Below the pieces are notes generated by a model. The model ran no database searches. It was not told the origin of the DNA and was given only the letters and a program-made list of their open reading frames with translations. A stretch of 9,559 nucleotides of DNA, taken from assembly GCA_016869015.1 (NCBI GenBank), contig VGFB01000086.1:1-9559 (forward strand), in the 5' to 3' direction. Position 1 is the stretch's first letter. The number at the start of each line of letters is the position of its first letter. Made by a program: the position numbers and the translations under genes. Of this stretch, positions 1 to 6,978 are shown in pieces. Source of the stretch: Armatimonadota bacterium. Lineage in GTDB: Bacteria; Armatimonadota; Zipacnadia; Zipacnadales; VGFC01.

Positions 1-1139
1 GCTCCATCCTGCCGACCGAGGCGCTGAGCGCGCAGAAGGTACGCGAAGCCCAGCGCCCCGGTCGTCCCGGAAAGGGCGCCGGAGTCGGGGTGCGCCGCGA
101 CGTAGGTGGCGATGGCGCGCTCGACGTTCGGATCGAAGCGCGCGAGGAAGCCCCAGCGCCCGATCTGGGCGGTGAGGCTGTCGTTGGGCGCTGTACCGCC
201 CAGCGTCGCGGCGAACCGGCCCTCGCCGAGATACACACCGCGCGTCACCGTCCGCGCCAGGCGCTGCATGTCGACATCGGTGAACGACGCCCGGCGCTCC
301 CACGCCAGGTAGGCGAAGTGAGCGTTGATGGCGGCATGGGAGACGTCCTCGCCGGAACCCGGTGGCCCCTCGGGTGAGCCCTGGCTGTACGCCCAGAAGT
401 AGCAGTCCCGGTCCGGTACGTGCGTGAGCTTGCTGCGGAAGAACGCGGCGAGCTTGCCCGCTCGGGCCCGATGGGCCGACTTCCCGGTCGCGTCGGCCAA
501 GGCGAATAGGGCCCGACCGGGAGCGTTCATCTGGTTGTTGGGCAGGAGGCCGCCACCGGGGAATACGTAGTAGCCCTGCCCGGGCCGCGGGCCCTCGCGC
601 CACTCAGCGTCGAACTCGCCGAGAGCCGCTTCGACCTGCGGCACGAACCCCTCCGCAGCATCGCGGTACCTCTGCAGCGCCGGGCCCCCGCCGGACCTCA
701 CCAGCCGCGCGAACTCCGCCATCGGGTAGGCCAGCATGCCCGCATGCACGGCCCAGCAGGTGTGTCGCCCGCCCGAGTAATGCCCCGTGCCCCACGCCTG
801 CAGCACGCGCCCTCGCTGGTAGTCCACGTACCGCTCGGGGCCGTGCCGTTCGGCGAGGACGCTGTCGCGCTTCGCGAGGACCTGTTCGATGACACGCACC
901 TGGCGGTCCAGGTACTGCGTGTCCCTCGTCGCCTCGTACAGCACGTTCAGCGCCATCATCCCGTAGGAGACACCCCACGCCAGCTCACCGTACCCGTCTG
1001 CATCGTCGTCCGGAAGGACGTCGAAGCCGGCGAGGCTCTGGTCGGCGAGGCGGCGCCAGTCCCGGCCGGAAGCCGAGTCCCCAGCCGCCTGGGCAGGTAG
1101 TCCGGACAGTGTCAGCGCGATCGCGACCAGCGGGACCAT
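1..1139 (-). CDS. Secreted helix-rich protein, probable alpha/alpha-toroid (six-hairpin-like) enzyme; 3' end missing
   Basis: Reading the minus strand from the ATG at 1139 gives 379 open codons to the left edge, so the C-terminus is outside the window. A Shine-Dalgarno GGAG (1152-1149) lies 9 nt before the start, and no in-frame ATG or GTG is seen in the 60 bases upstream. Residues 1-18 form a hydrophobic export signal ending in AQA (cleavage likely at 18/19), although the n-region has no Lys or Arg. The mature part has repeated helix-hairpin units with aromatic and polar loops: about 54-90, 126-175, 200-238, 265-303, 320-350 and 359-372. That pattern is typical of alpha/alpha-toroid glycosidases, lyases and epimerases. 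Conserved-looking loop patches are GGRHTCW (123-129), NNQMN (201-205) and EDVSHAAINAHFAY (264-277); their His, Asn and Tyr residues are candidate active-site residues. I do not recognise the exact family; a polysaccharide lyase, glycoside hydrolase or uronyl epimerase are all possible. It is divergent from the glycosidase operon, which suggests a shared substrate. Confidence 0.8.
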   Translation of the reverse strand, partial: MVPLVAIALTLSGLPAQAAGDSASGRDWRRLADQSLAGFDVLPDDDADGYGELAWGVSYGMMALNVLYEATRDTQYLDRQVRVIEQVLAKRDSVLAERHGPERYVDYQRGRVLQAWGTGHYSGGRHTCWAVHAGMLAYPMAEFARLVRSGGGPALQRYRDAAEGFVPQVEAALGEFDAEWREGPRPGQGYYVFPGGGLLPNNQMNAPGRALFALADATGKSAHRARAGKLAAFFRSKLTHVPDRDCYFWAYSQGSPEGPPGSGEDVSHAAINAHFAYLAWERRASFTDVDMQRLARTVTRGVYLGEGRFAATLGGTAPNDSLTAQIGRWGFLARFDPNVERAIATYVAAHPDSGALSGTTGALGFAYLLRAQRLGRQDG

Positions 1140-1143
1140 GTGG

Positions 1144-1161
1144 GCCAACTCCGGAGTCGGC
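1144..1161. repeat. Imperfect 18-nt palindrome covering the leftward gene's ribosome-binding site
   Basis: GCCAACTCCGGAGTCGGC is self-complementary apart from one mismatched pair (A1147 with C1158); the inner ACTCCGGAGT is perfect. It includes the GGAG that serves as Shine-Dalgarno for the gene starting at 1139. A regulator site or an RNA hairpin limiting translation are both possible. Confidence 0.4.
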
Positions 1162-1233
1162 GGGCCTGTGAGGGAGGGCCCGTTCGGTGTAGCTGCGAAA
1201 TGCCCTTCGCCTCGCAGGTACAGTGACCCTTCG

Positions 1234-1243
1234 CGAGGCCTCG
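1234..1243. repeat. Perfect 10-nt palindrome abutting the rightward operon's ribosome-binding site
   Basis: CGAGGCCTCG is perfectly self-complementary and shares its last base with the GGAGG Shine-Dalgarno at 1243-1247, which sits 6 nt before the ATG at 1254. The 5' half also pairs with CCTCGC at 1210-1215. An operator is possible but unproven. Confidence 0.35.
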
Positions 1244-1253
1244 GAGGCGCCTG

Positions 1254-4200
1254 ATGCGAGCCGTCGCGAGTCTGTTGTCCGGCCTGGTGGTCATCCTGCC
1301 GATCAGCGTCTGCGCCCAGGAGGGAGCGGTCCCGATCCCCCCCGGAGAGACGCCGCTGTCGGACGTCGGGGTCTACACCGTGGCGTACCAGTCCTACGGC
1401 GGCGAGGTCGCGACGATGCCGCCGTCGTGGACCGGGCACTTCGTGGACCCGAGCGGCATCTCGTACCTCCCGGGCGAGAGCGTGCTGGGTCGAAGCGCGA
1501 TCCTGCTCCATTCCCCCTGGCGGGTGCCGCCGGGGAAGGTGTGGGTCGACTACCCGCTGCGGCTGCCGGACGTGAAGCCCATCAAGGTCTCCTTCGGGAT
1601 CGCCATGCGGCCGGATGTCGCGATGCCGGACAAGAGCGACGGCGTCACCTTCAGCGCCCACCTGGTCGTGGACGGTCAGGAGCGCGAACTGATGCGCGAA
1701 CACCAGGCGCAGGCCGAGTGGAAGGACTACGCGTTCGACCTCTCCGACCTCGCGGGCCAGGATGTCACTCTGCGCCTGCAGACCGAGCCGGGACCGGCCA
1801 ACAGTCCCAGCTGGGACTACAGCTACTTCGGCAACGCGAAGATCGTTGCGGGCGAAGGAAGCACCGGTCGCCGGGAACTGCTCCAGAAGCTGACCTCGAC
1901 CCGGGCCTATCGCGCGACACAGAGCGTGTCGCTCACGGGCCTCGCCAATCGGGCCGGTCAGAGCTGCCTCCCGAGCAACCTGCTGCCCCACCGGAACCGG
2001 ATCGACGAGGACGGCGCAGGTTATCGCTTCACCTACGAGGGCGAGGACTGCCGCATCGTCTATCGCTACGTGCCCAGGACGGGTACGCTGGACGACTTCA
2101 CCGTGCAGATCGACGATACGCCGGCGTTCCAGCCGGCGATCGGGGGTGAGGCGACGGTCGTCGTGACGCGCGACGGGACGGAGGCCCTGGTTCCGGCGCG
2201 GGGCGGCCGCGCGGAACGCGTGGAGTTGTCTGAGGATCGCACGGCGCTGAACGTCGCTTGGGTCTACGAGGTCGAGGGGTTGTCCCCGCGGATCATCTGG
2301 AGCTTCGAGATTGCGGGCAAGGCCCTGATGGTGGCGGCGCAGTGCGAGCAGCCCGTCCTCGGGAGCTTCTCCCTGGGCGGCGTCGGGGGCGCGCCGCTGC
2401 GACGGACACTGGGCATTCCCTACCTGCCGGCCGACTGGGGCCGGGCGACGGTCAGCTACCTCGCGGCTCAGAACGCCTTCGCATGCCGGTACCTCGACTG
2501 GACCCTCTCGCACTCCTCGCGCTGCCCGCAGGGGACGGCGGTGTACGAGCCGAAGACGGACGGCACGCGCAACCCGCTGGTCGAGAGCGGCTACGTGGCC
2601 GTCTCGCCGAACGTCAACGAGGTGCTGCCCAACATCCCGCACGCCCCCTCCCCGTATCTTGATCTGCTGGGCGGGCGGATCATGCTGGACATCTGGGGGC
2701 ACCACAAGAACACCTACCAGGGCGATGCAGAGAACCTGCGGGAACTGAAGGACAACGGGGTGGACCACGTCGCGATCATCCAACACGTCTGGCAGCGGTG
2801 GGGCTATGACGTGAAGCTGCCGGACCATCTGCCCGCAAACCCGGACTTCGGCGGCGACGAGGGCATGATCGAGTTCGGGAAGGCCGCCAACCAGTGCGGG
2901 TACGTCTGGTCGCTACACGAGAACTACATCGACCTGTACCCCGACGCGCCCTCCTATGACCCGACGGCGCGGGTGCTGCGGGGCGATGGGACGCCCTCCC
3001 CGGCCTGGTTCAACGCGGGGACGGGGGTGCAGAGCTTCGGCCTGAAGTGCAACCGCGCGCTGGGCTACGCGAAGCAGAACTCGCCCCTCGCCCACGAGCG
3101 TTTCGGCACCACCGCTGCGTACCTGGACGTGCACACCTGCGTGCCGCCGTGGCATCAGCTCGACCACGAGGCCGGTCAGCCCATGGCCGCGATGGCCCGC
3201 AGCAAGGTCCAGTACGACTCCGAGCTCTTCCAGTTCGAGCGCGATACCCACAGGGGGCCGCTGTTCGGCGAGGGGGCGAACCACTTCTACTGGGCGGGGA
3301 AGGTGGATGGGGTGGAAGCCCAGGTGCCCGGCGGCGAGGCGCACGTGCCCTTCCTGGATTTCGACCTGCTGAAGCTCCACCCTCAGATGGTCAACCACGG
3401 GATGGGCTACTATGAGCGCTGGTTCGAGGAGGGTTACGACGCACGGTACGGGTCGACGGTCGGTACGCCGGAGGATGTCGACAAGTACCGCGCCCAGGAG
3501 ATGGCGTACGGCCACGCCGGGTTCATCGGGCACATCTCGACCGACAACGTGCAGTGGGTCGCCAAGGAACACCACCTGATGCACCCCGTCCAGCGGCTCT
3601 ACGGCACGGCCAAGGCGGCCGCGATCGAGTATGAGATCGAAGGCCGGTTCGTGCCCGCGAGCGTGGCCCTGGTCCTCGACGACCGCTGGCGGCAGCGAAT
3701 CACCTACGACAGCGGCCTGCGGGTCTGGGTGAACTGGTCCCCCGAGCCGTGGAGTGTTGAGGGGCGGATGCTGCCGCAGTGGGGCGTGTTGGCCCTGGGC
3801 CCGGACACCGAGGTGGCGACGGCCCTGCGCGAGGGGAAGCTCGGGGACTACGCCGAGTGTCCGGAGTACCTCTTCGCCGACGCGCGCACGTACTTCCACA
3901 TGCCGTATGTCCACGGCGCCAAGGACATCGAGCCGAAGCTGGGCGACTTCGAGCACCTCGGCGACGGTAAGATCCGTCTCACGTACCAGTGGCTCATCAA
4001 CGACAGGTTGGACGAGGACTACCACTGCTTCGTGCACTTCATCAACCCGGCGAAGGACCCGTTCGACCATATCGTCTTCCAGCAGGACCACGCCACCCCG
4101 AAGCCGACGAGTCAGTGGCGGCCCGGCGAGACGCTGACCGACGGCGCCTACGAGATCAGCGTGCCCGCGGACTACGACACCTACGACATCGTGATCGGCC

Positions 4201-4676
4201 TACACAAGGGCGGGCGCGTCTCGCTGAAGGGCCCCGACGCCGGAGGGGCGCGGGTGCTGATCGGTCGGCTCGTGCTGCAGCGCGACGGTGACCGCATCAC
4301 CGGCATCACGCTGGGCGACATCAGCGAGGACGTCCAGCGGCTGGAGGCCAAGCGCGCCGACTTCACCGCGAATCTGAACCCGACCGGCACGTGGATCGAC
4401 TTCGGCAAGGTGGCGACCGACGGTTCGGTGAAGATCAACCGCTCGCCGGAGGGACTGACGGTCTTCCCCTACCCGCGCGATCGGCAGTTTCGGGTCGCGC
4501 TGGATGTGCGTGGGATCGCCGGCGTCGAGAAGCTTGATCTCGCCGCGGTGAAGGTGTCGGCCCGCGCCGCCCTCACGCAGGCGGACCTGGGCGCGGTCGA
4601 GACGCGCGTGGAGGAGGGGCGCGTGGTGTTTGAGGTGGGGGAGGCGGGGGCTGGACGGTACGTCGTGAGATGGTGA
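1254..4676 (+). CDS. Secreted 1140-aa multi-domain protein with GH101/DUF5696-like candidate glycosidase barrel
   Basis: The start is supported by GGAGG at 1243-1247 and by a good signal peptide: R2, hydrophobic 3-17, cleavage probably VCA|Q at 21/22. C20 is preceded by Val, so a lipobox is unlikely. Residues about 35-198 look like a ligand-binding beta-sandwich ending in WDYSYFGNAKI. Residues about 210-455 are beta-rich and resemble the supersandwich that precedes some glycosidase barrels. Residues about 465-800 look like a catalytic (beta/alpha)8 barrel, with YLDVHT (623-628) and GEGANHFYW (672-680). By analogy with the Asp nucleophile and Glu acid/base of GH101 and related DUF5696 proteins, D625 and E673 are the best catalytic candidates. 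Beta-rich modules follow: about 803-850 (with WVNWSP), about 870-1012 (a FVHFINP to WRPGETLTDGAYEI sandwich) and about 1035-1140. It probably cleaves a glycan outside the cytoplasm; the substrate is unknown. It is the first gene of the rightward operon. The family assignment is by eye from motif spacing only, so a related uncharacterised barrel family is equally possible. Confidence 0.9.
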   Translation: MRAVASLLSGLVVILPISVCAQEGAVPIPPGETPLSDVGVYTVAYQSYGGEVATMPPSWTGHFVDPSGISYLPGESVLGRSAILLHSPWRVPPGKVWVDYPLRLPDVKPIKVSFGIAMRPDVAMPDKSDGVTFSAHLVVDGQERELMREHQAQAEWKDYAFDLSDLAGQDVTLRLQTEPGPANSPSWDYSYFGNAKIVAGEGSTGRRELLQKLTSTRAYRATQSVSLTGLANRAGQSCLPSNLLPHRNRIDEDGAGYRFTYEGEDCRIVYRYVPRTGTLDDFTVQIDDTPAFQPAIGGEATVVVTRDGTEALVPARGGRAERVELSEDRTALNVAWVYEVEGLSPRIIWSFEIAGKALMVAAQCEQPVLGSFSLGGVGGAPLRRTLGIPYLPADWGRATVSYLAAQNAFACRYLDWTLSHSSRCPQGTAVYEPKTDGTRNPLVESGYVAVSPNVNEVLPNIPHAPSPYLDLLGGRIMLDIWGHHKNTYQGDAENLRELKDNGVDHVAIIQHVWQRWGYDVKLPDHLPANPDFGGDEGMIEFGKAANQCGYVWSLHENYIDLYPDAPSYDPTARVLRGDGTPSPAWFNAGTGVQSFGLKCNRALGYAKQNSPLAHERFGTTAAYLDVHTCVPPWHQLDHEAGQPMAAMARSKVQYDSELFQFERDTHRGPLFGEGANHFYWAGKVDGVEAQVPGGEAHVPFLDFDLLKLHPQMVNHGMGYYERWFEEGYDARYGSTVGTPEDVDKYRAQEMAYGHAGFIGHISTDNVQWVAKEHHLMHPVQRLYGTAKAAAIEYEIEGRFVPASVALVLDDRWRQRITYDSGLRVWVNWSPEPWSVEGRMLPQWGVLALGPDTEVATALREGKLGDYAECPEYLFADARTYFHMPYVHGAKDIEPKLGDFEHLGDGKIRLTYQWLINDRLDEDYHCFVHFINPAKDPFDHIVFQQDHATPKPTSQWRPGETLTDGAYEISVPADYDTYDIVIGLHKGGRVSLKGPDAGGARVLIGRLVLQRDGDRITGITLGDISEDVQRLEAKRADFTANLNPTGTWIDFGKVATDGSVKINRSPEGLTVFPYPRDRQFRVALDVRGIAGVEKLDLAAVKVSARAALTQADLGAVETRVEEGRVVFEVGEAGAGRYVVRW

Positions 4677-4689
4677 ATGGAGGTCGAGC

Positions 4690-6966
4690 ATGGGCGGGAG
4701 TCCGACGATGCTGATGTGCATGGGAGTGATGGTGCTGATGTCTGCTGCGATCGGCGCACAGAACGACATCCCTCGTCCGGAGCACCCGCGCCCGGACTTC
4801 GAGCGCACCGACTGGCTGAACCTCAACGGCGCGTGGCAGTGGGAGATCGACGAGGCGGGCGACGGCGAGGGGCGGGGCCTGACTTCCGGCGCCGACCTCG
4901 CCCGCACGATCCTCGTGCCCTTCTGCCCGGAGAGCACGCTATCAGGCATCGGGAACACCGAATACATGGTTCACACGTGGTACCGACGGAGCTTCGAGGT
5001 CCCGAGGACCATGGCGGGCAAGCGGCTGCTGCTGCACTTCGAGGCGGTCGACTGGCACGCGCGCGTCTGGGTAAACGGCGCCTTCGCCGGGGAGCATCGC
5101 GGCGGCTACTCGCCCTTCGCGCTGGAGATCACCGACCTCGTGAAGGACGAAGCGAACGAGGTCGTGGTGCACTGCTACGACCGCACGAACTCCGGCCTCC
5201 AGGCCACCGGCAAGCAGAGCTTCGGGAAGAGCGAGGGCTGTGTCTACACGCGCACCACCGGCCTCTGGCAGACCGTGTGGCTGGAGGCGGTGGGGGAGAC
5301 GTACCTGCGGGAGTTCTCGCTCGTGCCGGACCTGGACAACGGTCGGGTTGCGTTCACGGGGAAGCTGGACGGCCTAACGCCCGGCACGAAGGTGAGGCTG
5401 GTCGCCAAGGCCGATGGCAAGGTCGTCGGCGAGGAAACGGTCGACGCCGCCTGGCAGACGACCGCGACCGTGGCGATCAAGAACCCCAGGCCCTGGTCGC
5501 CCGAGACGCCGTTCCTCTACGACCTGACGATCGAGATCGTACGCGACGGCAAGGCCGTGGATGCCGTGCAGAGCTACTTCGGCCTGCGCAAGATCAGCAT
5601 TCAGGGAAACCGCTTCCTCATCAACGACCGGCCGATCTTCCAGCGGCTCGTGCTCGACCAGGGCTTCTACCCCGACGGCATCTACACCGCGCCCTCCGAT
5701 GAGGCGCTGAAGCGTGACATCGAGCTCTCGATGGCTGCGGGGTTCAACGGCGCGCGGCTGCACCAGAAGGTCTTCGAGCCCCGCCTGCTCTACTGGGCGG
5801 ACCGGCTCGGCTACCTCGTGTGGGGCGAGTACCCCAGCTGGGGGCTGAACCTGGGGGACGCAACGGCGGTCGGCTTCGCCGCGCAGGAGTGGAAGGAGAT
5901 CGTCCTGCGCGACCGCAACCACCCGAGCCTCATCGGTTGGTGCCCGCTGAACGAGACCGGCGGCGGCGATCATCCCGCAGCGGCGCAGGCGCTCCTCTCG
6001 GCGACGCAGACCATGGACCCCACGCGCCCCTTCCTCGACACCAGCGGCTACGTGCATCTCTACCCCGCCACCGACGTGTACGACTGTCACGACTACACCC
6101 AGGACCCGGCCGCGTTCAAGGCGCGGTACGAGATGTTCGGCCTGACGGGCGTGGACCCGTGGAACAACAACCTCTCCGACCCGCGCAGCGCCTACCGCGG
6201 GCAGCCCTACTTCGTGAGCGAGTACGGCGGCATCCGCCTGAAGACCGACCGCGACACCGGCGAGGGCTGGGGCTACGGGGAGACCGATCTGCAGGAGTTC
6301 CTGGCGCGGTACAAGGGCCTCACCGACGTGCTTCTGGACAACCCGAACATGTTCGGGTTCTGCTACACGCAGCTCACCGACATCGAGCAGGAGCAGAACG
6401 GCATCTACTTCTACGACCGCGAACCGAAATACGACCCCGCGCTCGTGAAGGCCATCAACGCGAGAGAGGCGGCCTATGAGACGCAAGGGCCGCGGACGAT
6501 GAGGCTCGCCTGGCGCACGCTCGTCCCGACCTCCGAGGAGGCTCCCCAGGAATGGCGCTACACGACCGAGGCGCCGCCGGAGGGCTGGGAGAAGCCGGCC
6601 TTCGACGACGGCGCCTGGCAGACGGGCCCCGGCGGCTTCGGGACCGCGACTACTCCGGGGGCTGTGGTGGGGACGACGTGGGACGGCGACGACATCTGGA
6701 TACGCCGGACGTTCCGCCTGGACGAGTGGGACGCCGAGATGGCCTTCCTGCAGATCCACCACGACGAGGATGCCGAGGTCTACGTGAACGGGAAGCAGAT
6801 CGCGACCTTCGCGGGCTACACGACCGATTACGTGCCCCACGAGGCGACGAAGGCCCTCAAGGAGGCGCTGAAGGTCGGCGACAACACCCTCGCCGTGCAC
6901 TGCAAGCAGACCATCGGCGGGCAGTTCATCGACGTGGGGATCCGGATCGCCGAGGACCGGGACTGA
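4690..6966 (+). CDS. Secreted glycoside hydrolase family 2 enzyme with extra C-terminal beta-sandwich
   Basis: This 758-aa protein starts 13 bp after the previous stop, with GGAGG at 4679-4683 placed 6 nt before the ATG. Its signal peptide is Met-rich and has no positive n-region; cleavage is likely at IGA|Q (23/24). GH2 domain order is clear. An N-terminal sugar-binding jelly roll (about 28-200) opens with RPDFERTDWLNLNG and contains the typical YRRSFEVP and VWVNG strands. An Ig-like sandwich (about 205-305) and a TIM barrel (about 310-600) follow. The barrel holds FNGARLHQ (352-359), WGEYPSWG (378-385), NHPSLIGWCPLNE with acid/base E422, and PYFVSEYGG with nucleophile E511. It should be a retaining exo-beta-glycosidase. 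The NxK lysine used by beta-glucuronidases to hold the carboxylate is absent at the similar spot (N570-G-I), which argues weakly for a neutral sugar such as galactose or mannose. Residues about 612-755 add a jelly-roll module (WEKPAFDDGAW, VYVNGKQIA), probably for glycan binding. The family is certain; the sugar is not. Confidence 0.95.
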   Translation: MGGSPTMLMCMGVMVLMSAAIGAQNDIPRPEHPRPDFERTDWLNLNGAWQWEIDEAGDGEGRGLTSGADLARTILVPFCPESTLSGIGNTEYMVHTWYRRSFEVPRTMAGKRLLLHFEAVDWHARVWVNGAFAGEHRGGYSPFALEITDLVKDEANEVVVHCYDRTNSGLQATGKQSFGKSEGCVYTRTTGLWQTVWLEAVGETYLREFSLVPDLDNGRVAFTGKLDGLTPGTKVRLVAKADGKVVGEETVDAAWQTTATVAIKNPRPWSPETPFLYDLTIEIVRDGKAVDAVQSYFGLRKISIQGNRFLINDRPIFQRLVLDQGFYPDGIYTAPSDEALKRDIELSMAAGFNGARLHQKVFEPRLLYWADRLGYLVWGEYPSWGLNLGDATAVGFAAQEWKEIVLRDRNHPSLIGWCPLNETGGGDHPAAAQALLSATQTMDPTRPFLDTSGYVHLYPATDVYDCHDYTQDPAAFKARYEMFGLTGVDPWNNNLSDPRSAYRGQPYFVSEYGGIRLKTDRDTGEGWGYGETDLQEFLARYKGLTDVLLDNPNMFGFCYTQLTDIEQEQNGIYFYDREPKYDPALVKAINAREAAYETQGPRTMRLAWRTLVPTSEEAPQEWRYTTEAPPEGWEKPAFDDGAWQTGPGGFGTATTPGAVVGTTWDGDDIWIRRTFRLDEWDAEMAFLQIHHDEDAEVYVNGKQIATFAGYTTDYVPHEATKALKEALKVGDNTLAVHCKQTIGGQFIDVGIRIAEDRD

Positions 6967-6978
6967 GGAGCAGCAGCC

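Larger units (their letters stand above)
1140..1253. promoter_or_regulatory. Divergent intergenic region, presumed to hold promoters for both flanking genes
   Basis: These 114 bp separate two head-to-head genes, so both transcription starts should lie here or in the flanking coding edges. I see no convincing -35/-10 pair on either strand. Short symmetric elements are packed into it. One is an imperfect 18-nt palindrome over the leftward gene's Shine-Dalgarno, and another is a perfect 10-nt palindrome at the rightward gene's Shine-Dalgarno. There is also a GCGAA/TTCGC pair (1195-1199 with 1206-1210), a CCTCGC/GCGAGG pair (1210-1215 with 1233-1238) and a CCCTTCGC direct repeat (1203-1210 and 1227-1234). 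These could be operators or mRNA hairpins, but GC-rich DNA gives such matches by chance. The promoter role rests on gene orientation, not on a recognised motif. Confidence 0.5.

Noticed and set aside
90..377. Short plus-strand frames within 1-1100
   Set aside because: They lie antisense to the leftward secreted protein, whose 379-codon frame has a signal peptide and regular helix-hairpin pattern.
1223..2149. A 308-codon plus-strand frame starting before the large secreted protein gene
   Set aside because: It is in another frame of that gene, is Arg/Gly/Pro-rich and lacks the signal peptide and ribosome-binding site present for the start at 1254.
2913..4091. A 392-codon minus-strand open frame inside the large secreted protein gene
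   Set aside because: It is the codon-bias shadow of the sense gene; no signal peptide, motif or ribosome-binding site supports it.
4677..5702. ATG at 4677 as an alternative start just after the stop at 4676
   Set aside because: It opens a different frame giving Arg-rich sequence without motifs. The GGAGG that follows it is placed correctly for the GH2 start at 4690.
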